From Eleginops maclovinus (lineage: Eukaryota; Chordata; Actinopteri; Perciformes; Eleginopidae), in the NCBI RefSeq assembly GCF_036324505.1, contig NC_086354.1:23282207-23346206 (forward strand): a stretch of 64,000 nucleotides of DNA, given 5' to 3'. Positions 1-11,923 of this stretch are shown piece after piece (the stretch's first letter is position 1; every line of letters starts with the position of its first letter). The position numbers and the translations under genes are program-made. A model generated the notes under the pieces. The model was not told where the DNA came from. It saw nothing but the letters and a program-made list of their open reading frames with translations, and did no database searches.

Positions 1-1083
1 ATAAGCAATAAGTCTTTCAATCGGAATGTTCAGTCTCAAAAACACATCCTTGATGCAAGAAAATAAAGTTTGTCCGGTAGAGTCAGGAGCATTATAAAAA
101 CCCCAAAACAAGCAATGCGCCTCCAGGCTGCTGTCAACAAACTGCAAACAACATGAGAACTGTTCTGTGGTGCTAATGTCAGTAGTGCCATCAGCAACTA
201 GTCCATAAAACATGGATTTGGAAGAATTGGCGACAATGTTCCTCTGAATTGCATGCGCGAACTGTTGAATAATCTCGTTCTGTATGGTGTTTGACATCCA
301 ATTGTCTCGTCTCATAATCCACTCTCTTTCCTTCGGAAGATCATATGTTCGCTCCAGCATGTATCCAAACAGTATACCATCACGTGTAGTGTCTCCCCTG
401 AACGGAATACCTTTGCTGCCCAAAAAACGAATACTTCTGAACAGTAGTTCCAAAACATGACGAGCAGTCGCCTGTTGTTTGCAAACCGCATCAGATAAGA
501 GAGCGTTAATCGGTGTGCCTTCCAGTGCAGCAAGTCTCTGAATGGAGTCTGTGTGCAGTTTAGATTTTTCATGTTCGTTGAATTTTGAGGTAGCCTTACG
601 CCAGTTTCCGAAACCACCCGACAGAAATGGGTTGTCTGCACGAACACTATCAGCATTGATCAGTCTTTTTTCTTTGGCTCTCAGGCAAGCAAAACACAAG
701 ACACGATCTATCTCTGGAACATAATGTAGCCACTTCCACCTGTTAAACCAGGATGGTGAAAATGTACGACTGTACGTTTCATTCCCACAACGTCGACCAG
801 GAAAATTAAAGTTCAACGGTTGGAAAGGCTCAGTGGGTACACATCCACTGTCAGTGGCAGCAGCATTGTGCAGAGACGTGGCGGGCTTTGGAGGGCCGTT
901 ATTACCGTCATCATTTGTGTCAGTGATCTCTGCATCTTCTGAAACGGAGGATGAACTGCTGCTGCTAGCTGGATTTGTTTCCGTTTCTCCAATCTGGAGA
1001 CACTCTGGTGGTGTAGACCTACTGGTTTTAGACACTGGTATTGGTAATCCACTGAAAAAATCTGAAATTCGTTTCTGTGCCAT
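1..1083 (-). CDS. hAT-like transposase (TTF zinc finger / DUF4371, ZMYM1-like), N-terminal 361 codons, runs off window
   Basis: Reading the minus strand from ATG at 1083-1081, every codon down to position 1 is open (361 codons, no stop), so the C-terminal half lies outside the window. The first ~80 residues are Ser/Thr/Pro-rich and acidic. Residues ~102-177 resemble a TTF/BED-type zinc finger: aromatic WFNRWKW at 112-118, C130-F-A-C133, then H171 and H177. Residues ~225-361 match the start of the DUF4371 / RNase-H-like region of hAT transposases and ZMYM1-type proteins, including VADGTTDISTTEQ, whose D298 and D302 are at the position of the first catalytic Asp. Such proteins are DNA transposases or host genes derived from them. 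The noncoding DNA behind it (1084-1398) looks like a transposon end, so a mobile copy is more likely than a host gene. Family assignment is from motif memory; I could not search. Confidence 0.75.
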   Translation of the reverse strand, partial: MAQKRISDFFSGLPIPVSKTSRSTPPECLQIGETETNPASSSSSSSVSEDAEITDTNDDGNNGPPKPATSLHNAAATDSGCVPTEPFQPLNFNFPGRRCGNETYSRTFSPSWFNRWKWLHYVPEIDRVLCFACLRAKEKRLINADSVRADNPFLSGGFGNWRKATSKFNEHEKSKLHTDSIQRLAALEGTPINALLSDAVCKQQATARHVLELLFRSIRFLGSKGIPFRGDTTRDGILFGYMLERTYDLPKEREWIMRRDNWMSNTIQNEIIQQFAHAIQRNIVANSSKSMFYGLVADGTTDISTTEQFSCCLQFVDSSLEAHCLFWGFYNAPDSTGQTLFSCIKDVFLRLNIPIERLIAY

Positions 1084-1398
1084 TTTAACGTTCAGGCTGC
1101 CATTTTAGCTTAAACAATCCCGTGGCTACTTCATATGACATCTGATATAACCAGAATGCACAGCGCTATCGAAAACGTTTTGAAGATTATTTTTGTAATA
1201 ATTAAGAAACTGTATTAAACCATATTACACAACATAATTTTAAATTTTAGACATTTTATGCATTTAATAGTTTATGTATTTTATCGTTAGTTTTTTTTTG
1301 TCAACTGGCGGGGCTGCTACGATATTCCAACTGTCGGGACCAGACCTCCAGCAGGGGGTGCTGCAGCACCCCCAGCACCCCTACTTCCCACGGCTATG
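1084..1398 (-). mobile_element. 5' noncoding end of the hAT-like transposon
   Basis: AT-rich leader upstream of the transposase start, followed by a G/C-rich end (about 1340-1398) with the perfect 20-bp palindrome GGGGGTGCTGCAGCACCCCC at 1354-1373 and the terminal words CAGCACCCCTACTTCCC and ACGGCTATG. I recognise this as typical of fish hAT-type termini. The minisatellite begins immediately after it, so the outer boundary near 1398 is approximate. The 8-bp target duplication cannot be checked because the other end is outside the window. Confidence 0.5.
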
Positions 1399-2636
1399 AC
1401 TTTACTCAAGAACAAGATCTGAGTACTTCTACTTTACTCAAGTACAAGACCTGAGTACTTCTACTTTACTCAAGAACAAGATCTGAGTACTTCTACTTTA
1501 CTCAAGTACAAGATCTGAGTACTTCTACTTTACTCAAGTACAAGATCTGAGTACTTCTAGTTTTACTCAAGTACAAGATCTGAGTACTTCTACTTTTACT
1601 CAAGTACAAGATCTGAGTACTTCTACTTTACTCAAGTACAAGATCTGAGTACTTCTACTTTTACTCAAGTACAAGATCTGAGTACTTCTAGTTTTACTCA
1701 AGTACAAGATCTGAGTACTTCTACTTTTACTCAAGTACAAGATCTGAGTACTTCTACTTTACTCAAGTACAAGATCTGAGTACTTCTACTTTTACTCAAG
1801 TACAAGATCTGAGTACTTCTACTTGACTCAAGTACAAGATCTGAGTACTTCTACTTTTACTCAAGTACAAGATCTGAGAACTTCTACTTTTACTCAAGTA
1901 CAAGATCTGAGTACTTCTAGTTTTACTCAAGTACAAGATCTGAGTACTTCTACTTTTACTCAAGTACAAGATCTGAGTACTTCTACTTTACTCAAGTACA
2001 AGACCTGAGTACTTCTACTTTACTCAAGTACAAGATCTGAGTACTTCTACTTTACTCAAGTACAAGATCTGAGTACTTCTACTTTTACTCAAGTACAAGA
2101 CCTGAGTACTTCTACTTTTACTCAAGTACAAGACCTGAGTACTTCTACTTTTACTCAAGTACAAGACCTGAGTACTTCTACTTTTACTCAAGTACAAGAT
2201 CTGAGTACTTCTACTTTTACTCAAGTACAAGACCTGAGTACTTCTACTTTTACTCAAGTACAAGACCTGAGTACTTCTACTTTTACTCAAGTACAAGATC
2301 TGAGTACTTCTACTTTTACTCAAGTACAAGACCTGAGTACTTCTACTTTTACTCAAGTACAAGACCTGAGTACTTCTACTTTTACTCAAGTACAAGATCT
2401 GAGTACTTCTACTTTTACTCAAGTACAAGATCTGAGTACTTCTACTTTACTCAAGTACAAGATCTGAGTACTTCTACTTTTACTCAAGTACAAGATCTGA
2501 GTACTTCTACTTTACTCAAGTACAAGATCTGAGTACTTCTACTTTACTCAAGTACAAGATCTGAGTACTTCTACTTTACTCAAGTACAAGACCTGAGTAC
2601 TTCTACTTTACTCAAGTACAAGATCTGAGTACTTCT
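1399..2636 (+). repeat. minisatellite array 1 (32-33 bp unit, about 38 copies)
   Basis: Head-to-tail units containing ACTCAAGTACAAGATCTG and ending TACTTCTACTTT(T). Length alternates between 32 and 33 bp because of three or four T's. Common variants are GATCTG/GACCTG, GTACAAG/GAACAAG and CTTCTACTT/CTTCTAGTT. Copies are highly similar, implying recent expansion or homogenisation. Where 33-bp units follow each other a reading frame stays open on both strands, but the frame breaks at every 32-bp unit, so this is not a protein gene. The same unit recurs at 47.2 kb and, inverted, at 55.1 kb. Confidence 0.97.
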
Positions 2637-3524
2637 TACACCTCTGTTAAACTCCTTATTTTACTTGTTTACTTTAACTTAAATTAAAGGGATTTTTTTG
2701 GGTTTGAATGCAAAATGATTTTCAATCAGAGGATTTTCCCGAGTGTTTACTAATTTGCCTTTAATAAATAATACGCATTAAGAAGGTATAATGAGAAATG
2801 TGTACTTGTGTCGCCTTATGGTCTATTGATTTCTAACACTCACAGAAGACTCCCTCTAAAAACCCATTTAGCTAAATTCCCCAGCTCTGAGATGTCCACA
2901 AGTCTCAGAGTAAATGAATGAATCCCTATATGTCCCCCCCCCCCCCTTTCCTGTCTGTGTTCCTCTTCCTGTGTGCCACTTCAGCACCGCATGACGCCGA
3001 CTTATCCCGCCCTCTTCCACCTCCAACCGGAGGAGCGACCGTTTTTATTTAGTTTCACTTTAACGCGCCCGGCATATTTATCTGAGGAATCCCGGGGGCT
3101 GTTTGATTCAGGGAGCTGAGCTGATCAGCGGGGGAACTGGAGGCTAACGTACACACAAAGTTGTGTATACACGTGGAAGAAACACTTGACACGCATATTC
3201 ACACGTACAGGAAACACTCAACCGTAAATACCTACACAACTACAGATATATATTTACACACACAAACATGAGGAGGAAAGCCTTGTACACAAGCGGGCAT
3301 TCACGCATGCAGGAAACACTCCGCCACAAATTGCTAAAGAAACATACACACACACATCCTTGCCTTGTGGTATTTTGGGGTACCAGGACGTCCATTTTTG
3401 GGACCACCCTTTCTGAAGGTAGCATCCTGGAGACACGTCACCTCCAAATATCAATGAGACAAAGTACAAGTCACTGACTAGAAACAGCTTCTTAGGGACT
3501 GAGTTATTGGTAGGGTCACTTAAC
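2637..3524. other. non-coding; GC-rich stretch 2985-3135 possibly regulatory
   Basis: No supported gene. It contains a C run (about 2935-2946) and a GC-rich, complex-sequence stretch with CATATTTATCTGAGGAATC and paired CTGATC/GATCAG words near 3070-3130 that could be a conserved non-coding element. That is only an impression from composition. Confidence 0.4.
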
Positions 3525-4555
<1,031 letters not shown>

Positions 4556-4559
4556 TTTG

Positions 4560-5290
4560 TATTATATGTATATGTGTACCTAAAGAAGATGCCTCAAAGT
4601 TATTACATTACATTTCGTTTTTATCTACAGCGACTTACAAAACAGAAGAGAATCAAACTCTGAACAACAAGGAAAGTGCAGATATAATCACTCCAATCAA
4701 GTCCTACCATTGTAAGAGCAGGTGCATTTGTTACAAGGCCTGAGCTAACTCTATGAAGTGCTTCTTTTAATTGCCAAGATGCAATCAAAACCATTTTCAG
4801 TTTGCTACATGCAGAGTTCCTGCTGCCCTGATGTCAATGGGGAGCTCATTCCACCATTAGGATAGCAAACAGGCGTGTTTTTGAGGGGTACCTGGGTCTG
4901 ACTCGCAGAGATGGAGTAGCAAGCCGATTGGCTGACGCCGAGCGAAGTGCACATGATGGATTGTATGGTTTAACCAAGGCCTGGGTGCAGGAAGGGGCTG
5001 ATCCCCTCACAGCTCGCTAGGCCAGTACTAGGGTCTTGAAGTGGATTCCACTGGTAGCCAGTAAAGGGAGGGAAGTAGAGTTGTGGTATGCATGTATACA
5101 GTGGTTTAAAAGCACAAAGATAGACCATAGATTGACTGCAAGTGTGTAGTTCCCTGAGATGTGTTGCATCTCTGTTCTTGATGATGATTATGATACCTTT
5201 TCTGTTATCTAAGAAGTGTTTTGGAGCAGTTAGCAGCATGCAGTTACAGTAGGGAACCCCCAGGTTTGAGTGTCACGGCATATTGAGGGG
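4560..5290. mobile_element. degenerate interspersed repeat of uncertain class
   Basis: Contains phrases I know from abundant fish repeats: CATTACATTTCG with CAGCGACTTACAAA near 4610-4640, GGAGCTCATTCCACCATTAGG near 4840, and GGATTCCACTGGTAGCCAG near 5043. No intact frame remains. A related short fragment (TTACATTACATTTCATTTAG) occurs near 45705. The class (LINE tail or DNA element) is not decided by what is visible. Confidence 0.4.
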
Positions 5291-5704
5291 TGCAGGTTGT
5301 ACTGGCCACATGTTTTGGGGAATTAGCTGCAGAATTACAACTTTGCATGAGACCGAGATGGTGAAGATATGGAGCGAATTTGATCTTTTAATCTATACAT
5401 GCCTGTGTTTGAGTGTCCCATATGTCAGCATGCGCCCGGATTCCTGCATGTGTTCCTCAGTGTGTGTCCGGCCACAGCAACAGACAGCCTAATATTACGA
5501 GGAACAGGCTGAGAGGAAGGAGAAGCCCCCCAACACGTCCGTGCGGTGAAAGCACCTCTTCAGCACACGGCAGCTGTTCACATTTCCTGCGTATTGGATG
5601 TCGAGCGGTGGCTATCTCTCATTTGCTGAGTGCATTATTAACAGATGGACTTCCCGCTCTGCGCTAATATTGGGAAATGGGAGAAATGTGGAGAGCACTG
5701 TGGA

Positions 5705-5738
5705 CACACACACACACACACACACACACACCCACACA
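5705..5738 (+). repeat. (AC)n microsatellite
   Basis: About 30 bp of AC, facing the (TG)n at 5779-5806 across a short CTG-rich spacer. The opposed tracts could form a weak hairpin. Confidence 0.9.
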
Positions 5739-5778
5739 CTTCACGGCCCTCGAACAGCTGCTGCTGCTGCTCAAGAAA

Positions 5779-5806
5779 TGTGTGTGTGTGTGTGTGTGTG
5801 TGTGTC
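5779..5806 (+). repeat. (TG)n microsatellite
   Basis: About 14 TG units, 40 bp from an AC tract of opposite sense. Confidence 0.9.
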
Positions 5807-5905
5807 TGTAGATATTTGTCACTCTGTGTACCCTCTGTTTGTGTGTTTTAGTGTGTGTGCATGTACACTGCATGTCTGTGTTGAGACATATGACTGTATG
5901 GCAGG

Positions 5906-5909
<4 letters not shown>

Positions 5910-5955
<46 letters not shown>
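5910..5955 (+). repeat. (GT)n microsatellite
   Basis: About 23 GT units in non-coding sequence. The flanking 5291-6240 region holds no gene I can support. Confidence 0.95.
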
Positions 5956-5957
<2 letters not shown>

Positions 5958-6289
5958 CAGGGCTGCTTGTGTGGGCCAGTTATGTGGCAGAAGAATTCCC
6001 CTTTTGACCTTATCCCCGCTTCATTGATTCACATGGAGTGATTTGATTAGTGGTAAATGTGTGACTGTCAGCACTGTAAACTCCAGCAGTTGTACGACCC
6101 TGTTTGTGCTGTCACGGCGAATTTCACCACGATAGAGGGCCGTTTCACCAGTTTAAAATCAAGTGTACAAGACAATAGTGAGTGGAAATTATCTGGGGAA
6201 GCCTAGGAATCAGGGGTTTCCAGCAACAGATAATAGTAGCCTGTTTGAGCATGCCTTACTTCCTTATGACTCTCTGAGTGGATGAACAC

Positions 6290-6690
6290 CTGAAACTCAA
6301 TCTACAAAACTGATCTGCTCCTCATCCCAGGTAAACACTCTCCCATAGGAGGTCTGGGTCAGGAGGATACGTCCCCTACAGAGCCAGCAGGCATCGCAGG
6401 TCCTGGTCCAGGCTCTCATCATCTCACACCTTAACTCCTTCCTGGCTGCTCTTCCTCCATGTGCCATCCGACTTCTGCAGCTCATCCAGAATGCTAAGAC
6501 TTATCTTCAACCGCCCAATGTTCTCCCAAACTACACCGCTCCTCTGCTCCCAAGATACTGGTACTGGTTTACCGTGCTGTGAAGACATCTAGTTCTTCCC
6601 ACACCTAGGATATGTTTAAACCATACACTCCAGCACATGCACTTTGCTCTGCATCAGCCAATTGGCTTTCTACTCCCAGTTGAGTTTGTT
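6290..6690 (+). mobile_element. L2-like LINE ORF2 C-terminal remnant
   Basis: In plus-strand frames with interruptions, this reads the characteristic C-terminal words of fish L2-type reverse transcriptase ORFs: VLVQALIISHL, CAIRLLQLIQNA and a degraded P..YTAPLLPR, followed by a decayed 3' part around CACTCCAGCACATGC. Frameshifts and stops show it is an old 5'-truncated copy. Clade assignment (L2/Maui-like) is from motif memory. Confidence 0.65.
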
Positions 6691-7737
6691 TCTTTATTGT
6701 CAATTGGACTAATTGTCAGTCACTTTGCCAGAAAAGTTATTGAATGTAATGAATTTTGGGTTCTTACATGGACCAGTTTCAGCCCGACTTCCCTTTTCTA
6801 TACTTGGATTCTTTGAGTGTTCCCTCAAACAGTACAGATGTTCCCATTCAATCTGTAGAACTGTCTTACCCATAGACTTCTAACCATTTACAATATGGCC
6901 GGTTCTTTGGCATAAGCATTTCTGCCTAACTATATTTTGTGCCTTTTTGTCTTGGATTGTAGCTAATTAATGTGGTTTGGACAGAAGAAAGATGAATGTC
7001 TGCTAATTGGCACTGTATAGAAATGCATGGGAACTAATTGTCTGTATAAAAAGTACAGCTGTGAAGTAATGCATGCTAATTAGTTAAAACCAGCAACCAC
7101 TGGACTGGCATGTAAATGTAATACTTTTGGTCTCAGGTCTGCTCTTTCTCCCAGTCCATTATTAAAAAGGATCCGTGTATCCAAGCCTCATTATCTCCTG
7201 TATCCGTCCTTCTGTTTTCTGAGGCTCAGTCTGGCATACAGTCACTGGCAGAGAATGAGTCATTACACCCTACCTCACTCATTTGTAACCTGGGTATGTA
7301 AACAAAAACCAAGCACTTCCTCCGTGTTGCCATTCCTAAACGAGGTACTCATTAAGGAGGACATAAACCAGGCTGCTTCCTGTGTACCTAAAGCAACCTC
7401 TGATGGCACGGGAACAACACTGAGTCCAGGTTTATCTGAAGTGTCCGCTGCCAGCCGAAGACGCATTTGTTAACTCAAGCCAACCATCAAGAGTCCCGGA
7501 TGGTGGAACAGCTCACTTAGAGAAACACTTTCCGCTTCTTCCTCTAAAACAAACAGCTGTGGCAGAGGAGAGTGATGGAAGTGAGCGATCCAAAAAAGCT
7601 TTCTCAGGCCATGATGCCAACTTTGACAGTGTGTTTGGTTTGAACTTTTAATTAATAAAAGGCTTCTTCTTCTACTATCAATAAGCCCAAATAGTTAGGA
7701 TTCACAACCTGTCTTTTTATATAGCTCCAAAGCTGTT
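6691..7737. other. non-coding, nothing recognised
   Basis: No convincing ORF, RNA or repeat was seen. The 72-codon frame at 7255-7473 has no recognisable features and no splice context. Confidence 0.4.
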
Positions 7738-8015
7738 TTTAAAAGGGCCCTATTATGCTCTTTTGGGTTTCCCCTTGCATGTAAAAGGTCTGCAAAGGCT
7801 AAATTCCCATAGACCCCCCTCCCCCCAGCCTGAAACACCTCCATTGGACTCCTTTGTTTACCTCTGCAACATGTTGACATCACTGCGTAACATTTGTGCT
7901 TCTATTTTGGCGCTTCAATACGTTGTACGTGAGAGGTAAAGGGGCGGGACATCTGTAAGTGGTTGACCAATCACAACAGAGCCAGCCAGCTAACCAATCA
8001 GAGCAGACTAGGCAG
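7738..8015 (-). mobile_element. MITE copy A (reverse orientation, truncated)
   Basis: Starts with terminal words GGGCCCTATTATGCT at 7746, then the antisense of the family landmarks: CCTCCATTGGACTCC, GGGGCGGGACATCTG, TTGACCAATCACAACAGAG and CCAATCAGAGCAGACT. The same ordered landmarks occur in copies at 9.96, 22.3, 38.9, 40.2 and 61.3 kb. The other end is lost near 8015. No coding capacity. Confidence 0.75.
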
Positions 8016-8710
8016 ATTTTTAAAAAAACTGTCCAAGATTAAAAACTTGAATTCCCTCACAGCAGCTGACTTTGTTTTATTCTACCATCCAATCAGATGA
8101 GCAGACTGAGGGTGGGATGCAATCATTCTTGTTAGGATTTACCTGGAGATTCATAATTGAGTAAACTAATGGATGGTGGTTTGCCGACTCCAAGTTAGCC
8201 TACTTCCTGTATGTTTGGAGCTCTTTGATTTATATTCTTGAGTGCAGATCATTTCGGACGTTTGATTGTCATCCCGCCTCCACATGCCAAAACAGTTACA
8301 TAACCAGCAGAGTGCGGTGTTTTATCGCAGCCTGCCATCTCCATAAACAGTCTTTTCAGGAGACCTAATACGTCTCATGGCCTGTTGGCACGCCGACAGC
8401 GGTACCAGGGTCATAACTAACTGAATGAAGGCCCGGGGCCCTGGCCCTGGCAGGCTTGTGGTTACTGAGCCCAGAGTCCAGTGCCAGCGGTCCTCTCTCT
8501 GTCCCCGAGAGGCATGCCAAATCATAACCCTGCTCCAACAGATGCAGTGTGACGCGGGGATCCATCTCTGAGCGCGTCGCTCCCCGGCCGGCGCCACGGC
8601 GGGCCTGGCCTGTCTCTGTCCCCACTCTGTGTCTGCAGCGCGTACAGGACTGTCAGCCGGACACTTAACACTCGGCACGTCGGGCCAAACAAAGCAACAG
8701 ATGTCAGGAT
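8016..8710. other. non-coding; GC-rich 8275-8700 possible conserved element
   Basis: 8275-8700 is GC-rich, non-repetitive and CpG-containing (CCGGCCGGCGCC near 8584). The 134- and 86-codon minus-strand frames over it look like by-products of GC composition; neither shows a domain or splice sites. A regulatory or ancient non-coding role is a guess. Confidence 0.3.
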
Positions 8711-9339
8711 GAGGAATATATTTCATCTCTATTTTTGTTATGTAGGAACTTTCAGAGAGTGTCGCTGATGCCTTTACATAAGTTGACTCGCTAAACAGGG
8801 ATTTGTCTTTCTACAATTGTTATCATTGTTTTATTTCATCAGTTTTGTTCTTCTGGTTTACTGTGTCGATAGAAAGAGGTATAACTCATTCAAATATTAT
8901 ACTGGCTTTAACTTATCACCAGAAGTTCACATGAGGACTGAAATAATAATTGAAATGTAGGAAAAAAAAGGCCCTGATTTTATGAAGGTAACTAAATAAT
9001 TGTAGGTAGCAATGTTTGAAAGCTCTGGGTTTCAGAAGTTCAGTTAAAGGATCAATAAGGCCTCGTACAGGTAGTTGTTCTTTCACATATACTGTAAATG
9101 CACTGGCTAATAAGAAATGTGATAACTTGGTCTACCGTCTTTAAAGAAACAGGCTTTGTTGAGCAATATTTTGTACATGAAAATAATGGGACTAGTTATA
9201 AAGTCTCTGATTTCCCTGAAGGAAAGAAAAAAATAACTTAAGGCACAAATAAAGCTGCAGTAGATTAAGGAACCAATATTTTGCACTTCTGTTCATATGC
9301 ATATACACATATATAGTCATAAAAAAAGGGGCAGCACCA
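8711..9339. other. AT-rich non-coding, nothing recognised
   Basis: No gene, RNA or recognisable repeat. Confidence 0.4.
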
Positions 9340-9650
9340 TTGCAGTTATTTTGTGTTGCAGGTCTTTGGAGTGGGGTGGAGCTGAGGAGGCCAATCAGCC
9401 TAACTGGGGACACCTGGCCAGTGCACACAGACCTACTTAAACCCAGCTGCCCAGAGCCACGTTTGCTCCATGACTCTCTCTACTGGATCCCCTCCCCCGC
9501 GCCCAGCCTGGTTCATTTTAAGTGAACCAAACGTTGATCGAACTCAACTACAGTGACATGTTTAAATAAATTTGAGTTTGTTCTCACGGAATTAGTTGTG
9601 CATCTCCCTCTCTTTTGTTCTTGCCGGTCATAACACACTAATCAAGGAAC
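9340..9650 (+). repeat. possible solo-LTR-like or promoter-bearing repeat
   Basis: Order of features resembles a fish LTR: CCAATCAGCC, then ACTTAAACCCAGCTGCCC, then an AATAAA-containing stretch (TTTAAATAAATTTGAG, ~9562), then a CATCTCCCTC tail. No TSD or partner LTR was found, so this is tentative. Confidence 0.25.
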
Positions 9651-9956
9651 AGACGGCACAGTTTTGCAATAGAAAAGCACTGGTTTTATCACTTTAAACA
9701 CTAAAGCTTACATCCCTGCACATTAGAACCTGCCCAGAACAGGACAGGTGAGTCCACAGTAATTGCAGGTTTTAGCAACACTAAGGGGAGTATATGTGCC
9801 ACGGGGTTAAATGGATAATTTATCGCTCTTGAACAAGGTGATTAATTAACAATTGGGTGTTCACCTGATCTCCAACTGTCAGTCAAGGAGAACCTGCCAT
9901 ACTGGGGAGGCAAACAGACCGGTGCTTGTTCTCTGCACCTGTCATTGTTTTCCTGA
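9651..9956. other. non-coding, nothing recognised
   Basis: No gene or clear repeat. Confidence 0.4.
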
Positions 9957-10315
9957 AAGGGGGCTCTATTGTGCTAATTTACAGGTTCACATTTATATTT
10001 CCTGCCTCTCCTGGGACACATCTCCATGATTTAATGTTCAAAACGCTCTTTATGTTTCTCATACTGCCTGTAGCACCTCTATTCACCCTCTGTCTGAAAC
10101 CAGAGCCCAGTCTGCTCTGATTGGTTTGGCTGGCCGGCTCTGGTTGTGATTCGTCAACTTTGCCCCTTAGCCTATCACGTACAATGTGTTGGAGCACTAG
10201 TCAATAGAAGCCAGAGTGTTACATAGTGACATCATTATGTAACGGAAGTAAACAAAGGAGTCCAATGGAGGCGTTTTAAGAAGGGGGGGGGGGGGGGAGT
10301 GTGTGCGTATTTTTT
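9957..10315 (+). mobile_element. MITE copy B (forward)
   Basis: Starts GGGGGCTCTATTGTGCTAA and carries the family landmarks in order: CTCCATGATTTAATGTTC, CTCATACTGCCTG, CACCCTCTGTCTGAAACC, CTGCTCTGATTGG, GCCCCTTAGCCTATCACG and AGTCCAATGGAGGCGTTTT. It ends in a 15-base G run (10283-10297), so the 3' end is eroded. Non-coding. Confidence 0.8.
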
Positions 10316-11374
10316 TGTCTGAACACTAAATGTTACGCTTTAGTTTCTTTAACTGTTACTTTGATTCCTTGGAAAAATAAAAAGATCTATTCTTTAACCC
10401 ACGGGGGAATAAAATGTCATCTGTGACACAGATACCAATTTTAGATGCATCTATAATTTGACTGGATGTAATAACCCCAAACCATTTTGAAGGCGTTCGT
10501 TATGAGCGTCATTTCTGTAAACCAGTTCGTCATGCTACCAAGCTTCACAGTATTTATGTCTTGATTTAAATAAAGGCGGTTTCCCCCCAGGACACAGCAA
10601 GATTCAAGATACTGCAAATCTCTTTTTGGTGCGTTCTTCCAAAAGCGCATTTAACATGTTGCATTGGGAAGATTCACCCGACAGTATTCAGCCACTGCAT
10701 TCCCATTTAGACCCAACATAACGGACACCAAATCCATCTAAACCCCCCCCCCATTCCACCTTTAAGTTATAAGCAAGCATGTTCCCAGAGTTCCTTGCGG
10801 ATCTGATGGGTTTCCTCCAGGTCCTGTGGCTCCAGGTGATTGGTTTTGTCTCCTGTCGGCGATTCCTGAGGCATGTGACTGTGCCAAAGAGAGGGATTTC
10901 TCTTCTGAACCTCACAGGGGCTTCGATAAACTAATTTGGCTCCATGGAGACGGATCAGCAAGGAGGAGAGAAGGAGTTATAAAAGGCATGAAGAGGGAGA
11001 GAAGATGGGTTAGCAGACTTGAGGCCCTTTCATATTTTTCATGTCTACATAGGGGGAAAAAGTGAGTACGGTGTTTGCAGTTTACTTACATTAAATAATT
11101 GATATTTCTCGCTACTGAAGTAAGTATTTTTTACAAAATGTTCCTCTAATCGCTGTTTTTGGAGCTGCTAGATTGCAAAGTGGCCCACTGCAGATTCAGA
11201 GAACATCTGGAGAGCCAGTGTAGGACGAGGAAGGTGCAGAAATTTCAGGAGAGAGGGGCAATAACATAAACTAGAAGGGCACTGCTACAGCCAATATGCT
11301 CCAATATTTAATGGGTTCTTCCAAGTTTCATGAAAATTTGGTGAGTAGTGTTTCATATTCCTGCTGATGTTTTA
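10316..11374. other. non-coding, nothing recognised
   Basis: Only low-complexity spots such as the C run near 10744-10751. Frames of 60-80 codons near 10.7-11.06 kb overlap on both strands and have no recognisable features. Confidence 0.4.
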
Positions 11375-11690
11375 TTTTGAAAGGTGTTCAAAAACATCCC
11401 TTGTGATCCTGTCTCTTTTTTTCCCGTCTGTTTGATTGCCTTATCCGTTTCACCTGCTTCCCCTTTTCTGTTTTGGCATGTTCCGCTCCAGCTGTGTCTT
11501 GTCTTTGTGATTAGTCCTGATGGTATATACAGTAGGACTGTCTATCCTAGTGTGTCCTAATGTCAGTCTGTTGGTATTGTCCCCCTCAATAGTCCCTCTT
11601 ATCTGGTCTTCTGTCTGTGGATTTTACACCTTGTGTTTCGTGGTCTCGTCTTGGGTTTTCCTTCGTTTTGTTTAAGCAAACTAACAATTT
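11375..11690 (+). repeat. dispersed repeat related to 20570-20945
   Basis: T/G-rich stretch with words such as CACCTGCTTCC, CTGTGTCTTGTCTTTGTG and GATTAGTC, in the same order as a copy at 20.57-20.95 kb (CACCTGCTGCC, TGTGATTGGTC, then GTATTCTGG). This style of sequence is common in fish interspersed repeats. Class unknown. Confidence 0.4.
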
Positions 11691-11713
11691 TGCTGTGTCA
11701 TACTGACTCAATC

Positions 11714-11918
11714 AAGGGCATTTTATTTATATAGCCCAATGTCTCTAGGGACTTCACAGTGTGAACATCATCTGACACCCTCTGTCCTTAGGCGCTCGCA
11801 GAGCACAAGGGAAAACTCCTAAAGGAAGTCCACAATTAATGGGGAAATAAATGAAGAAACTTTGGGTGGATTTATAAAACAAAACACAGACAATCCAGAG
11901 GACAAAATGACAATGTGA
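11714..11918 (-). mobile_element. LINE 3' tail (minus), left part, split by the BEL/Pao element
   Basis: The antisense strand ends with the common fish LINE tail (GGGCTATATAAATAAAATG at 11744-11726) preceded by GGACAGAGGGTGTC and a TTTCTTCATTTATTTCC word. The repeat resumes after 18896 with CATCCAGGATCCAGGAGG, so the LTR retrotransposon landed inside it. Confidence 0.6.
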
Positions 11919-11923
11919 GGGAC
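11919..11923. repeat. 5-bp target-site duplication, left (GGGAC)
   Basis: GGGAC immediately precedes the LTR start TGTTCTGG. The same five bases follow the right LTR at 18892-18896. BEL/Pao elements usually make short duplications of this size. Confidence 0.9.

Noticed and set aside
1823..2428. 61- and 134-codon frames made of an 11-residue repeat (both strands) in array 1
   Set aside because: They arise because a 33-bp unit keeps frame; frequent 32-bp units break it, and the same happens on both strands. Not a repeat protein.
1399..2636. CRISPR array
   Set aside because: The repeats are contiguous 32-33 bp units with no spacers, and the DNA is vertebrate.
8322..8726. 134-codon minus-strand frame
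   Set aside because: GC-rich composition artefact overlapping another frame; no domain, start context or splice sites.
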